64,000 bases of DNA. Origin: Babylonia areolata (taxonomy: Eukaryota; Mollusca; Gastropoda; Neogastropoda; Buccinidae). The stretch is taken from NCBI RefSeq assembly GCF_041734735.1, contig NC_134876.1, positions 98,244,168-98,308,167 of the forward strand, written 5' to 3'. Below the pieces are notes generated by a model, which searched no databases, was not told where the DNA came from, and was given only the letters and a program-made list of their open reading frames with translations. Both the position numbers and the translations under genes were made by a program. Position 1 is the stretch's first letter; every line of letters begins with the position of its first letter. Shown here piece after piece: positions 12,551 to 24,359 of this stretch.

Positions 12551-15500
12551 CTGCACAACACAAAATGATCAAAAAACATTTATGTTTATATCCTGTTTTC
12601 AAAACATTCCCAGCTTGGTATCAAGAAGACAGGGTTTTTATTGTATTAGTAGATGGAGGAGGGGAAAGGGGAGATACAAGAACCATTCCTATGTTATGGA
12701 ACAAAATTAATCTGTACTTCAGGTGTGTTCACTGTTCATGTTATCCTTTCTTTTCTTTCCGTCAAGTCTTCAAACTCATTCCATTTTTCAGCCAATGGAT
12801 GATGAAGAAGTTGCTAAAGTGTTGGTTCACAGTCGCTTTCCTAGTCGCTTTCCTAAGTGCATTAACAAATCATAACTGCATGTATGTGAATTTGTGCTGG
12901 ATCCCTCTCAATTCAGACTGACACCCATGTATGATGGCATTAGAACAATCATACAGCCAGTTCCCCATGTGTATTTCACAGTGAACATAATGAAGGTTTT
13001 CAAAATAATGTGTAGCGTCAATGCACTTGATCCAGCAATGTTCAAGCACTGATATCCCCTTTTGAAAGAAAGTCATATCTTGGTCTCGAAAATATGGCTC
13101 AACAGCTTTGATGATATCACTACTTGCAAAACATACACATATCACTTTATTGTTGTTATATCATCATTGTATGTGTAAATTTGTTAAATAAAAATAATTT
13201 TACAGTAGATACAGTGTCATGTATGTGGATCAGTTTGCTAGCTTTGAAACCTTGAAAATGAAACTGAACTGTGTAGCACACACATGGAATGCCATGTTGG
13301 GAAAGAGTAACCAGCTGGTTCTTGTGGAACCAGATCACAGGTCTGTGCACCACTGTCTTTTCCCCACTTTGTTCTTGTGGAACCAGATCACAGGTCTGTG
13401 CACCACTGTCTTTTCCCCACTTTGTTCTTGTGGAACCAGATCACAGGTCTGTGCACCACTGTCTTTTCCCCACTTTGTTCTTGTGGAACCAGATCACAGG
13501 TCTGTCCACCACTGTCTTTTCCCCACTTTGTTCTTGTGGAACCAGATCACAGGTCTGTCCACCACTGTCTTTTCCCCACTTTGTTCTTGTGGAACCAGAT
13601 CACAGGTCCAAACACTTATCTCCACTTTATTCGCGTGAAACCAGATCATATGTCAGCCCAAAGCCTATTCTCCAATTTGTTCTTGTGGAACAACAATATT
13701 CTCCACTTCAAAATCCTGTGACTAGCCAAAACAATGTTCTTGGTGTACCAACTGTATTGAAATCTGTTTCTGCAAACTGGCATGCACAAAGTCTTGTATG
13801 CACAAATTACACAAAAAATTGCACAGGTAAATAAATCTGGAAATGATTAAAGAATGTTCAACAGAAGTAACTACACTTCTGGGGATATACCTAGTATATT
13901 TTATCAAAATGCTCACTATGTTTAATTAAGTGCAAGTTCACACACAGACCACCATTACAAATTACGTGACAGCACTTAAAAATACTAAGGACCAATCCTT
14001 CAAAGTAATATGAAGTAAAGAGTTCTTGACTTAGTCCAATGTTTGAGGGTTTTAAGCCAGCCTAGTGGACACTTCTTTCCTTCCCCTTTCTTCAAGGTTG
14101 ATAAATGTGCAGACTTGTTAGTGCTTTAATCCCCATTGGGTAGTGAAGCACATCAAATATACATGTTAAAAATCCTGTGATCAGTATAGGGAGTTTGTAT
14201 TATACTCCCGAGGTCAAACACAGCAAACCAATGGGCCTAGTTTGTATCAGTTTGACTTGGTACAGTATATGACACCAAAATATGAATGCAGTATTCTGTG
14301 GGCTACAGAAACACAAAACATATCCAGCATGCACATCCCTCAAAACAGAATATTGCTGCCTTAATAATAAGGTAAAGAGTTTAAAGTAAAAGCCTTCTCC
14401 TATACATAATACATGCTATTGACCATGGGAGTTGCATCCACAAACCCAGAGAGAAATACCAACCATGGAGTTGCTTCCGTGCAGATGAAAAACTGGGAGC
14501 CATTGGTGTTGTGTCCAGCATTCGCCATGGACAGAACCCCTGAAACATAAAAAATTTCCCCTCAAAATTTAATTTTGCAAGTCATACAATTCCTTTTGTG
14601 TTCAGGAACATGAAAAACATGATTTTTTTTTTTTATTTTTTTTTTAATGACCAACTTATTTTCTGCTAAATAAGTGATGAACCAAACCTATACTCATGTA
14701 CAAGAAAAATCACCCATGATATGACATTTGTAAAAACACCCCCTCCACACCAACAGGAATACTGGAAGCAAGTTTTATATGATACAATAATACCAGATGT
14801 ACACCTACCCTAATAATAATGTAGATATATATGATCTAAGTATAGACTGATGCTTTGCTCACACCTCACTTACAAGAACCTCAAGGCATTCATATATTGT
14901 GACATTAATACAAAACAATATTTACATGGGTGGGAATGACTGATTTTTGTAATACTTGAATGTTTGCAGCCACGGTCTAGGGGTCGCTTAAGGCCCCTGG
15001 TGACTTGCAAGGGCAAACACTTAAACTAACAAGAGAGGCAAGGCCTTCAAGACTCACTGTACTTGTGATACACTTTTTTAAAAAATCCAAGCTTTTTATG
15101 TATTGAGTATAATTTCAAAATAAAATGTTTCAGATGAGAAAGATCAGTTTAAAGCAAATTAAGTCCCCTACCATTAATTACAGAGTAATTTCCCTTTTTT
15201 TACTATCTGCACCAAAAACGTTTGCAAAATAAATAAAACTTCCATGCTGAGCAAAAGAAGTTCCTGTTTGAACAGAAAATGATAATAATGACTGCTTTTG
15301 TTGTTGGGTCAGAATATCAGATCAAAGTGCCAAGTTTAGAGAATACAAAAAATATAAATATAACAGTAAATGCAGTTTGCATATAATTAGGCTTCGTTTT
15401 TTGTTGTTGTTTTTTTGTGCCCATCCCAGAGGTGCAATGTTGTTTTAAACAAGATGACTGGAAAGAACTGAATTTTTCCTATTTTTATGCCTAATTTGGT

Positions 15501-18500
15501 GTCAACTGACATAGTATTTGCAGAGAAAATGTCAATGTTAAAGTTTACCACGGACACACAGACAACCGAACACCGGGTTAAAACATACTCACTTTGTTTA
15601 CACAAGTAAGTCAAAAATTAATAAACAATAAATACAAAAGACATTCATTGCTTCCTATGCCCTTTCTGGCTGTGCACTGCCATGACTGACATGTGTGAAA
15701 AGAACTTGGTTTTTTTGTGGGGTTTTTAGCCAAATTTGGTCTTGACAAAGTACTTACACTACAGACAAAATCAATTTGTTAAAGTTTACCACTCACACAT
15801 CCAAACACATAAAAACACACAAACACATGGACTACCAAAGCATGGCTGTTACACAGATTAGAGAAACAGACTAACTTTGTTTATACACATTTACCAAACA
15901 TGATAAAAATGGCTGCTGTTAATGAATGTGCCAGTTTGTAAGATAACTGCTGCAGGGTTAAAATTAGAGAAAAAGCACTGACCTAAGGATTTTTTGTTGT
16001 GTCAAGGAATTGTCAGTTCTCTGGTGTGGACTGATGAGCATAAAGATCTCAGAGTGTAGATAGAAAGCAAGTAACTCAGATCAAATGCTGTAGCACTGAT
16101 TAATCAAGTGACATTTCTAATACAAATGGCAACAACATTTTTGTTTCTTCAATGTCATGACAAAGACTAGAAATACACCTGGTCCAGTGTGCTTCAAGGT
16201 GAAATTTTCATCAGGAAACTTATCGCCATAGATGCTTTTGCCTCCAGTGCCATTTCCATTAGTGAAGTCTCCCCCTTGGCACATGAACTTAGGGATGACG
16301 CGGTGAAATTTGGATCCTTTGAAGCCAAACCCTTTCTCGCCAGTACACAGGGCACGGAAGTTTTCTGCAAATCAATTGAATAAGGGTTTTGTTTGCTGCA
16401 CACATCTTGTTAACATAATAAAGGTGGCAATCCATAAAGCACTGCCTCATAACAGTAATATTACAAAAAATGATAACTATTGTATCTCCAGATCAAATGA
16501 CAGAAAATCACATCAGCCCAATGAGAACTGGGCATCTTGCAAGAGGTCTAACCTGTTCTATGTTTCATCTGTCTTGGCCATGCAATGACCAAATAAATTG
16601 CATATCACATGGCACTGATCATGTGTTAGTACTTCATTGTCACTGCTAGCATCATGTCCTGTGTCATGTGCACTCAAGATGGACAGCAGGAACCAAAGAC
16701 CTGACTGTGGCACTGCCTCATGCTGTCTGAATGAGGAATCTGTGGTTGTCTCTCGGGAACTGAGGATAACGTGTTGTTCCATCATCAGTGGACATGCATG
16801 CAGCTTTGAACCCAAAGTGTGAAGCACACATTCAGCTGAATGTGGGACATGGAACACCAGCTGGCAAGGCAGGGGCAGATGCAGCTCTGTGTCACCAATC
16901 TGGAGCAGCTGCAAGGAGCTGGCAGCGGTCTCCCTTGAATGTCCAGACTTTTTTTTTCTATGGATAGAGGGGATGTGTGTGGGTAGAGAAGGGGATTGCA
17001 GGAGTGGAGGGTATGGAGGGGAATGCCACTGCTAACTTATGTCAGCCGCAGAATTCTCAAGCTGCAGAGGCTGAAGGTTTGCCCATTTGATGTTGGCTCT
17101 GAGGATATCTTTGTACTTTCTTTGGGCATACCCCTGATGGTGAATGCCATGCGCCAGCTCCTCAAAGAAGAGTTGTCTGGTAATTGTGTATCCTTCCATG
17201 TGCATGACGTGACCAGACCATTGAAGCTGGGCCCGGGGGATGTTGGGTTTGATGCTTGTAGTGCTGGTTCTGTCCAGGACTTCTTGTTTCATGATGCGGT
17301 CCTGCCAGCATATCCACATTAATGACTGCAGGGAACATCTGTGGAAATACTCGTCCATTTAATGTGCCTGTGGTACAAGGTCCACATTTCGCAGCCGTGA
17401 GAGCAGTGAAGTGAGGACTACTGCATAACACACCTTGAGCTTGGTACAGGGGCATATATTACATCTGTGTTTCAAGACTTTAGCGCAGTCTGCCAGGTGC
17501 CTGGCATGCTTTCTGTATCCTTGCTGTCAGCCCCCACCCATCTTGGAACCTGATATGTAGTCAATGTTTATTTCCTGGTAATTCACTGAAGCATTCTGAT
17601 AAGCTCACTGAGCTTTGCATTCAGTCTCAATGCGACATGTTACAATCAAACATTGGTGTGTTTTTTTGTCCTTTACCCTCATATCATCATCATTATTATG
17701 GTGGTGGTGTTATGCCTTACCTTCAGACAAGCATTCTGCTCTTACTTTTAAAATGTAGTTTACTGTTATGTATCAAGCAAACTTCAGCCAGAAATGTTGC
17801 TTCACTCACCAGCAGTTTTGGGAACAACATCAGCCCGTAACTGAAACAGAAATTCAATCATGTTAACATATCTGCTCAGCCTCAAATTGCTCTTTCAAGT
17901 CAGAATTTCTGCTCCTCCCTCCGAATTTTACCTTTCTTTTACTTTTAACCAGTCAGTTTTTTTCACCTTGTCTGCTGCATTCCCCTCTCTACACTGGGTG
18001 AAATAAACTTCCAACATGCTGATTTTTTTTTATTTTGGAGAAAGGTGTTTGGAAAGAAACCCATCAGTGAGAGCATATGCCAGAATTGCTAGTTTTTATT
18101 GAATGCTTTTAAACGTACCTAGAAAAAGTAGTAGAAGCAAAAGTAGACTTTAAAAATGATTTAATATGGATATACTCTGGCTTTCTCATTATCAGTCTGG
18201 CTGCATTATTCTGGACTCTGTATTTTTCTACCCAAACCGGGTGGCCTGCATTATTCTGGACTTTACGTGTCTATTTCAATTTTTATTTTTATTTTTTACT
18301 TGATTGCTTCATTTTATATTAATCTTCTTCTCTCTTTTATTCACCTTTTGATAGGCTCTCAGGGCCTGACCAGCATGTTGGCAGGCCAGGCATCTGCTCA
18401 CCCTCCCCTCCTCCTTTTTTTTTTTTTTAATATATTTTTTTGAGAATGGGAGAGAGAGAGAGAGAGGTGGTAAGACATGATTATGTGTGAGTGAGATGTT

Positions 18501-20916
18501 CAGATCTGCATAAGTATGTGTATGTATGCATGCATATATGAGTGGGGGTAGGGAAGGGCATTGTGAGATGCACAGAGAGAGAGAGAATACTGTAATGTTG
18601 AGTGGTGATGTTGAGGAACTGTTCAAAACAGAAGATCAGTTGAAAAGTCACATTTTAATTTTTTTACCGGTCTGTGTTTACCAAAACAGTTACAATTCAA
18701 TTTCACTTCTCTAGGAGGCGTCACTGCGCTCGGACAAATTCATATACACTACACCACATCTGCCAGGCAGATGCCTGACCAGCAGCATAACCAAACACAC
18801 TTAGTCAAACCTTGAGAGTCAAGTCCATACTGCATACGGGACCTTGGTATATCGTCTCATCCAAATGACCAGATGCTCAGTTTGATTTACCAGTCAAACT
18901 TAGAAGAAACAAACCAGACCCTCACGGATTCTCTGTATCAGCAGACAAGCGTCTTGGGAGGAAGTTGGCAAGTTATGAACAACGCTCCAATAAGGAAGCT
19001 AGCCATAGGCATAACATTAGTAACTGAGCACTATAAAAAGTTATTAAAAAAAAGAAAAAAAGAATAAAGTCCTTATGATCAGGCAAAAGGCTGATAAAGC
19101 CTAAAAATTGTGACATATGATATGATATGATATGATACATTGTATTAATACCCTACTTCTGGAAGTCTACAAATTCATAAACCACTAACGCCTATGCTGT
19201 ACAACGTACACTATATCCCTCCTCACCTTAGAATGGATTTCTAATCCTAGAGTAAAACACTATAATGATCTCTGCATTTTGATTTCAAAATCTTGAGTTA
19301 GGGTTGAGTGATCTAATTCCGACCGGTTCAATCACCTGCTTTGGTTCTCAAGGCATTACTGTAGACAAATGGCATACCTGTTTTATTCGCACAGTCAGTA
19401 ACTTTTGTCAGAATGTATGTGACGGAATACAACGCCTGTCGAATTTCTATGTGCTTTTTTTAGTTCTGTAGAAGCCGTTAAAAAAATATTTGTGTGCTTG
19501 ATCTAAATCCGACCGGGTGCCGACACACACTAAAATAGTCACATCTGAACTCGTCAGGATTAGATCCACCAATTAAAATAATGTGTGGATCTAACCTCGA
19601 CCGATGGTCTGTCACTGCCTGTACAAAAATAATTAGCCTTGAAACCAACGAACTGAAATAGGCTTATAACGTACGTATAATCACTTCCCAGATTCATATT
19701 TTATTCACCGATATGCTGGACGAAGCTGGGGAATCAATTCTTTAACAGTTTCTTACACTGTCACGCGACACTTGCCAAATAAGTGCCGGCGTTGACGTCA
19801 CAGCGATTTGTCACCAATTAAAACTGTCGTCTGGTAAATCGCACACACAAGGGACGGTTTTCGCGCCACTCTACGTCACAGATCGGGTTCTCGTGATGAT
19901 CTTATTGGTCAAAATGATCGGTTTATTCCGTTGGCGAACCGAACAAGGTTTCCCCAAGCTGCTGCCGCGAATGGATCGGCATAGCAAAGCATGGTGAAGT
20001 GTGTGTGTGTGTGTGTATGTGTGTGTGTTTTCATACATAGCAGTAGCGTCGCTACAGCCGTTGTCGGCGACATCACATTCAATTGTCAATCCATACCCCA
20101 TTTCTATAAAATAAAATAAAATAAAATAAATAAAAAATAAGAATAAAATAAAAAGCACCGGCAGATCTCGGCAACACGTAGCCTACTTTAATCACTGAAA
20201 TCAGTGATAGCACCGACTGCGTAACTGACAAATCTATAAGAAAGTCCCGTCTAACCGAGATTGCAGGAACTTTTAGGCCAAGCGGTTACTTTTGTTTTGT
20301 TGAAAAAACAACTTGTTTGATTTGAAATTGAATCATGAATGAAGGAAGCTTTTGGTGGCAAATGTTTTCACTTCCAGTTCCAGACCAATCTTCAATGCCA
20401 GCCGGCAATATCATCCTTGCACTTAGCACTGTTACAAGTTGACATTTAAGTCATATGAATGCCTCAAACTGCTGGCAAAAGCCTGACACATACTATGGTA
20501 ACTAATGTGAATAAAAACGGATATTGATATATAGGCCTGGCCCGTAAGTATAACCAATCAGTCCATTTTCTATCCTTTCCAATCGGTGGGTGCACAGCTT
20601 ACGATCAATGAATCGATTGCAGCCTGCTCAATTGGACACTTTTTTTATTCAATGGAAGAAAAAAAAGAGCGATGATCAAGAACAGTTTGTCTGGGCCGCA
20701 TAGTGCCCAAATTTCATACAATTGTGCAGATCTCGACACAAACGAGCACTGATACAGAAACAAAATTTATGCAGATCAATGTGCAGAGACGAGGGAAGCG
20801 ACAGACAGGCAAACACAATCCCTACATGAAATGAACAATAAACTAACCTCCATAACTATCTTGCCCAGTGGTGCATTATCGGCAGTTATTTCAAAGAACA
20901 CTTTTGGATTTGCCAT
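12418..20916 (-). CDS. PPIA: Cyclophilin A-type peptidyl-prolyl cis-trans isomerase (five exons)
   Basis: The enzyme catalyses cis-trans isomerisation of Xaa-Pro bonds and is the family target of cyclosporin; no signal peptide is seen, so it is probably cytosolic. Coding exons are 20,848-20,916, 17,810-17,840, 16,179-16,364, 14,464-14,539 and 12,418-12,550 (495 nt, 164 residues plus stop). All introns are GT-AG and phases agree. Visible family residues in human numbering: Arg55 (FHRVIP), Phe60, Met61 and Gln63 (FMCQGGDF), Ala101-Asn102 (MANAG), Phe113 (SQFFIC), Trp121 (TPWLDG) and His126. The chosen ATG has a strong context (ACCATGG); an in-frame ATG two codons upstream has a poor one, with a stop directly before it. 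Length equals the human protein minus one C-terminal residue. Intron positions coincide with human PPIA as I recall it, so this is an intron-bearing host gene and not a retrocopy. Confidence 0.97.
12551..14463 (-). other. Cyclophilin intron 4
   Basis: 1.9-kb intron with GT-AG ends. It contains the 53-bp minisatellite at 13,319-13,690 and otherwise AT-rich sequence with no recognised gene. Confidence 0.7.
13319..13690. repeat. 53-bp minisatellite in cyclophilin intron 4
   Basis: Five nearly identical 53-bp units containing TTCTTGTGGAACCAGATCAC and CACCACTGTCTTTTCCCCAC, followed by two decayed units to about 13,690. High identity suggests a recent expansion. Plus-strand open frames here are artefacts of the repeat. 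Confidence 0.9.
14464..14539 (-). CDS. PPIA: Cyclophilin exon 4
   Basis: Encodes [20 protein letters not shown] and on to EATPW. It carries Ala101, Asn102 and Phe113 of the substrate pocket. The acceptor is TTTCAG and the donor GTTGGT; phases are +1 in and +2 out. A His replaces the Pro of human MANAGPNTNG. Confidence 0.95.
14540..16178 (-). other. Cyclophilin intron 3
   Basis: 1.6-kb AT-rich intron without a recognised element. It includes T-runs at about 14,622-14,645 and 15,400-15,420. Confidence 0.6.
16179..16364 (-). CDS. PPIA: Cyclophilin exon 3 (catalytic core)
   Basis: 186 nt encoding [17 protein letters not shown], the [16 protein letters not shown] catalytic block and [16 protein letters not shown]. 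Arg55, Phe60, Met61 and Gln63 are all present. Acceptor TTTGCAG and donor GTGTAT fit the neighbouring phases. Confidence 0.97.
16365..17809 (-). other. Cyclophilin intron 2
   Basis: 1.4-kb intron carrying a LINE fragment at about 17,030-17,560 on the same strand. The rest (16,370-16,980) shows no recognised element. Confidence 0.6.
17030..17560 (-). mobile_element. LINE fragment, C-terminal ORF2 region
   Basis: On the minus strand the conceptual peptide contains [14 protein letters not shown], then [24 protein letters not shown] and [17 protein letters not shown]. This series is typical of the post-RT C-terminal region of animal non-LTR retrotransposons (compare RLRWAGHVxRM ... KRYKDxLKxxL). 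Frames switch in the upstream part, so it is a decayed, 5'-truncated insertion within cyclophilin intron 2. Confidence 0.8.
17810..17840 (-). CDS. PPIA: Cyclophilin exon 2 (31-nt exon)
   Basis: Encodes [10 protein letters not shown] plus the first base of the following Glu. The acceptor is TTTCAG and the donor GTGAGT. Human PPIA has an equally short second exon ending at the same codon, which supports this assignment. Confidence 0.93.
18690..18900 (-). repeat. SINE family B, partial, in cyclophilin intron 1
   Basis: Read on the minus strand it carries the GATGAGACGATATACC motif, then GGTTATGCTGCTGGTCAGGC and CAGATGTGGTGTAGTGTATA, ending with GCGCAGTGACGCCTCC. These match the middle and 3' end of the family-B copy at 37.5-37.9 kb. 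The tRNA-like head is missing. Confidence 0.6.
19793..19800. promoter_or_regulatory. Perfect CRE palindrome TGACGTCA
   Basis: The eight-base consensus for CREB/ATF factors, in a CpG-richer part of cyclophilin intron 1, with a half-site (CTACGTCA) 80 bp away at about 19,871-19,878. It might mark an intronic enhancer or alternative promoter, or be chance. Confidence 0.25.
20848..20916 (-). CDS. PPIA: Cyclophilin exon 1 (start)
   Basis: Encodes [20 protein letters not shown] then VME, with donor GTTAGT. The N terminus lines up with the human start and needs no extension. The ATG context is ACCATGG. Confidence 0.95.
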
Positions 20917-21080
20917 GGTCATTCACTGATCGAATGTCCGTGGAAGTTCCGAATGCGTGGCAGCGCAAGCACCAGCTATGGTTGTATTGACCACTCTCAG
21001 ACTCGCCCGGCGTCAGCAGATCGCGATTTCAGACTGAGCATGCGTCACTGAGATGGCGTGTGGAAAGTTCTAAAGAACTT
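20917..21080 (-). promoter_or_regulatory. Cyclophilin 5' UTR and probable promoter region
   Basis: This is the moderately CpG-containing stretch directly upstream of the cyclophilin ATG. No clear TATA box is seen. A heat-shock-element-like block (GAA-2-TTC, then a further GAA after four bases) occurs at about 21,062-21,076. Whether transcription starts here or further upstream is unknown. Confidence 0.35.
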
Positions 21081-21470
21081 ATTTTTTGTTTTGTTTTTTT
21101 CGTCCTCCGCCACAAACTGTCAGGTGAAGTTCTGTTGCACAGGTTGGGGATGGAGCGAAAAACTGGCCAACGCATATATATGTGCACAAGTGTGTGTGTG
21201 TGTGTGTGTGTGCGTGTGTGCGCGCGCGCGTGTGTATGTGTGTACAACGCAAGGCTCAACGGTTCATGCACTGGCAGTTACTCTGGTATCAGTTATTCAA
21301 TGCATCAAAAAGCTGCTCTGCGTTGATCACTTCAGGTCGATTCCCTCTTGCTGATCCGACGGCTCATATTAGTAGGCTTGCAGATGACATTGAGCCATAA
21401 ACTTGGTGGAATAGGCGGCTTGGTCACCTTTGAGGACGAGCAAAGTAGCTGAAGTATAGCACATTATCCT
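21081..21470. other. Spacer with GT/GC microsatellite
   Basis: A (GT)n tract with an embedded (GC)n run lies at about 21,187-21,245. Nothing coding is recognised. Confidence 0.5.
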
Positions 21471-21499
21471 ATGAAGTCAACTTATGGTATTGGTCTGGA

Positions 21500-22515
21500 C
21501 CAGAATATTGTCGAGGGACCACTTTTTTTAGTTTTTGTTTTGTGGAGTTGTCTGGACACTGCGCGTTGTCGTGGCAGGTCCCACGCACCTTTTTGGATTC
21601 CCTCCCATACCGCCCCACGGTTTTCTCGCAAGGATCTCCGCGGGTGTCATGTCCAGTGGCAGGATGAGTTAGTAGTGATCCACACCGGCAGAGGCGCGCC
21701 TGCGCGACTCACTCATCGGAGTGTTTCAGTGGTGCGATCAGGTATAACGTACTAACACCAACCTTAGCGAACTCGACATAATGGCTTAGTGTGGACGACT
21801 ACGACTCCTCTCCCATGAACCTGCCAGCACGACTCCCAACAGCTGGCCACCCAGAATTGAATGACGCCTTGACGACTAAAGCTATGGAATGAGGGTATGA
21901 ATGAGTTACATTAACTTGGGCTTGAAAGTCCATACCCATTGAGACTATTTCTTTATATGTGGAACCGAATGAAGGGGTGGGAATCACGATATGATTGCGA
22001 GCGTGTTGCTATGGATGTTTTTTTAGGTGCAATGGCTGACAAGATGTGTTAGAATTTTCCCACCATCCTGTCATGGAATTGGCGTTAATCCAGCATGTAG
22101 AGCATTACAGAACCAGGGGTCATCAGAAGCCTCACCACCAATGTACTTCCCTTGATGGGAGAGCGTCTGGAACGGGGCATTTCCATTTAAGCACAATCAA
22201 ACTCGCTATCTCTGGTAGGGAGGGCAAGGTCGCCAGTTCCACACCCTCTCTGTGTGATTCGAACCCGAGTCCTCCTAGCGTCTTCCGGACGCTCTGAACT
22301 GTTCGAGCACTGCGCCTTGTAACGGCATGTTAATGGCGGTGATAGTTTGCCTGTCCTCTTACCACGGTGTCTAACTGCCTTGAGTTGTTAGGGGAGAAAC
22401 AATGGCATTTAAGTCGATAAAAATTTAACTAACAGCAGCCTTGCATGCATCACTGCATGTGGTGGTTACGGCGGTTTCCAGACAGTTTCTAGCAAGTCAG
22501 AACATGGGGTAAGTT
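21500..22515 (-). mobile_element. Decayed LINE copy A (RT region)
   Basis: This stretch aligns by eye, in the same order and orientation, with parts of LINE copy B at 25.2-26.2 kb. Shared blocks include GCTGGCCACCCAG with GAATTAATGGACGC-like sequence near 21,841, GAAAGTCCATACCCATTGA (cf. GCAAAGTCCATCACCATGA), AGAACCAGGGGTCATCAGAAGCCTCA at 22,110-22,130 (cf. AACAGGGGTCACAGAAGCC), and the end block TTTCCAGACAGTTTC. It has lost any long reading frame and contains internal deletions. Confidence 0.7.
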
Positions 22516-22519
22516 GTGG

Positions 22520-23535
22520 TATGAGGGCTGATTATTCAAGATCACGCAATATTTCTGGTGGAGAGCAAGAAATGCCCCGATGGTTTCACACGGTTGCAAG
22601 TTCCCCTTGTTACAGTGAAATGATAGTGCATCTTTGGAAATCCTGGGGGATCATCTCTTCTTTCCACATGAGTGAGTACAGCTGATGGAGATTCTCAGTC
22701 AGCACAGTGCCTCCATCGTTGTAGACCTCTGCTGGTATGGAGTCTGAGCCAGGTGCTTTTCCACTGGATAGCAGATGGATTGCTTTCTGGGTCTCAAGAG
22801 GTGTTGGCGGATCGTCCAGTGTTTCGTTGATGGGGACTTGTGGGAGACGGTCTATGGCTTCATCATTTATGAAGGAAGGGCGATTTAAGACACTGTTGAA
22901 GTGCTCAGCCCAGCGTTCGATAATTTTCTCCTTCTCGGTGATCAAGGTATTCCCATCTGCACTGAGGAGGGGGGATGATCCTGAGGATGTGGGGCCGTAG
23001 ACTTCTTTTAAGGCATCATAGAACCTCTTCATATCGTGCCTGTCAGCATATCCCTGGATCTCATCAGCTTTGTCACTCAGCCACTTATCCTGCATCTGGC
23101 GTAACTTTTGCTGAACAGTCCTGCGGATGGCATCGTACGCATCCTTTTTTGATGTGGACTTTGGGTTGCTGAGGTAGGCTTGATGCAGACGGCGTTTCTC
23201 ATCCAGAAGCTGCTTGATTTCATCACAGTTTTCATCAAACCAGTCTTTGTGCTTTCTGGTCATGGGTCCCAGGGTCTCTGAAGCTGTACTATAGATCAGC
23301 TCCCGCAGGGTCCTCCAGTCAGACTCCACATTCTGGTTGTCCAGAGAGGCGGATTCCAGACGATCTTCCAGCAGCTCCACAAAGGACTGTTTGATGGTGA
23401 TGTTTTTCAGCTTAGCGATGTTAAGCCGTTTTGGAGCCTTCTGGCCTTGGGGGCGTCTCTTGGGCTGGATTCGAATATTCAGCTTCGAGACTACAAGGCG
23501 ATGGTCTGTCCAACACTCGGCGCCGCACATGGTCT
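22520..23535 (-). mobile_element. LINE fragment: endonuclease end to start of RT
   Basis: A long minus-strand frame covers the junction between the endonuclease and reverse-transcriptase domains of a non-LTR retrotransposon. It starts with CGAECWTDHRLV, a hallmark of the endonuclease C terminus. It continues through a charged linker (KHKDWFDENCDEIKQLLDEK, WAEHFNSVLNRPS) to the RT entry motif SSGKAPGSDSIPAEVYNDGG and DFQRCTIISL. A stop follows, and recognisable sequence (NHRGIS) goes on out of frame to about 22,530, where the element is cut off. The 5' edge abuts a large microsatellite. The missing catalytic RT motifs make this a dead fragment. Confidence 0.88.
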
Positions 23536-23578
23536 TTGTTACACGTACATCTTGCCTATCCCTTTTCCTGACGATGAC

Positions 23579-23641
<63 letters not shown>

Positions 23642-23965
23642 TGTGCGTGCGTGCGTGTGTGTGTGTGTGTGTGTGTGTGTACACCCGCACATTCCAATAT
23701 TCCGTTGCTCCTACAGTACACATGCAAACACACACATACCTCATCCTCTACACACACACGAACACACACACACACATGCGCGCGCGCACAGAGCTCTCCT
23801 GACGTGTATACTTACACGCTCGCGCACACACACAAATACACACACACACACACACACACAAATATATATATATATATATATATATACAGAGGCTGCCACA
23901 CATACACACACACACACATACAGAGGCTGCCACACACAGACACAGACACAGACACAGACATACAG
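23579..23965. repeat. Compound microsatellite block
   Basis: (AT)n, (GT)n, (GTGC)n, (CA)n, (CA)n with CGCG, (AT)n and (CAGA)n follow each other. A 14-bp unit (ATACAGAGGCTGCC) recurs three times between 23,884 and 23,971. Open frames on both strands are low-complexity shadows. Confidence 0.9.
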
Positions 23966-24059
23966 AGGCTGCTATTGATTGGCCGGAAGAGGGGTGGGAA
24001 AAGATCTGATGACAGGAACGTGTTGCTCAGTCTATTGAAGTTGGAAAAGCCCACATTAA

Positions 24060-24150
24060 TTTGTATGGGTCTGTCAGACCCACGATGTATGAATAGGGGG
24101 TAAGCTCTGGATTCCTTCTTTAGCGAGTGTGGGTCTGTGAGACCCACAAA
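24060..24150. repeat. Two palindromes with TGGGTCTG core
   Basis: Near-perfect inverted repeats at 24,066-24,082 (TGGGTCTGTCAGACCCA) and about 24,129-24,147 (TGGGTCTGTGAGACCCA with matching flanks). Paired subterminal palindromes like this occur in some non-autonomous DNA transposons, but no terminal repeats could be defined. Confidence 0.5.
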
Positions 24151-24359
24151 ATATGGATAAGTGGGAAAATAACCAAGTACGGTGAAGGTTAAAGGTGGTG
24201 GTTGTCTTTCGCATGTCAGTTACTGGAACCTTGATTTTTCATTTCATTCCTTTGATGCCCAGAGTCAACTGTCTGACCGTTATTGGCATTTCAGGGGTTG
24301 CTAACCGGTGTAAAAAAAAAAAAAAAGAAGAAAAAAAAAGAAAAAAGGCTGGCTGCGGA

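Larger units (their letters stand above)
17841..20847 (-). other. Cyclophilin intron 1
   Basis: 3.0-kb intron. It holds a reversed SINE family-B piece (18,690-18,900), a (GATAT)n stretch near 19,115-19,140, a GT tract at 19,998-20,030, and a relatively CpG-rich zone (19,300-20,000) with a perfect TGACGTCA at 19,793-19,800. No second gene is recognised. Confidence 0.6.

Noticed and set aside
23337-24147. Frames of 200 or more codons with Thr-His or Cys-Val runs
   Set aside because: Microsatellite translation on both strands.
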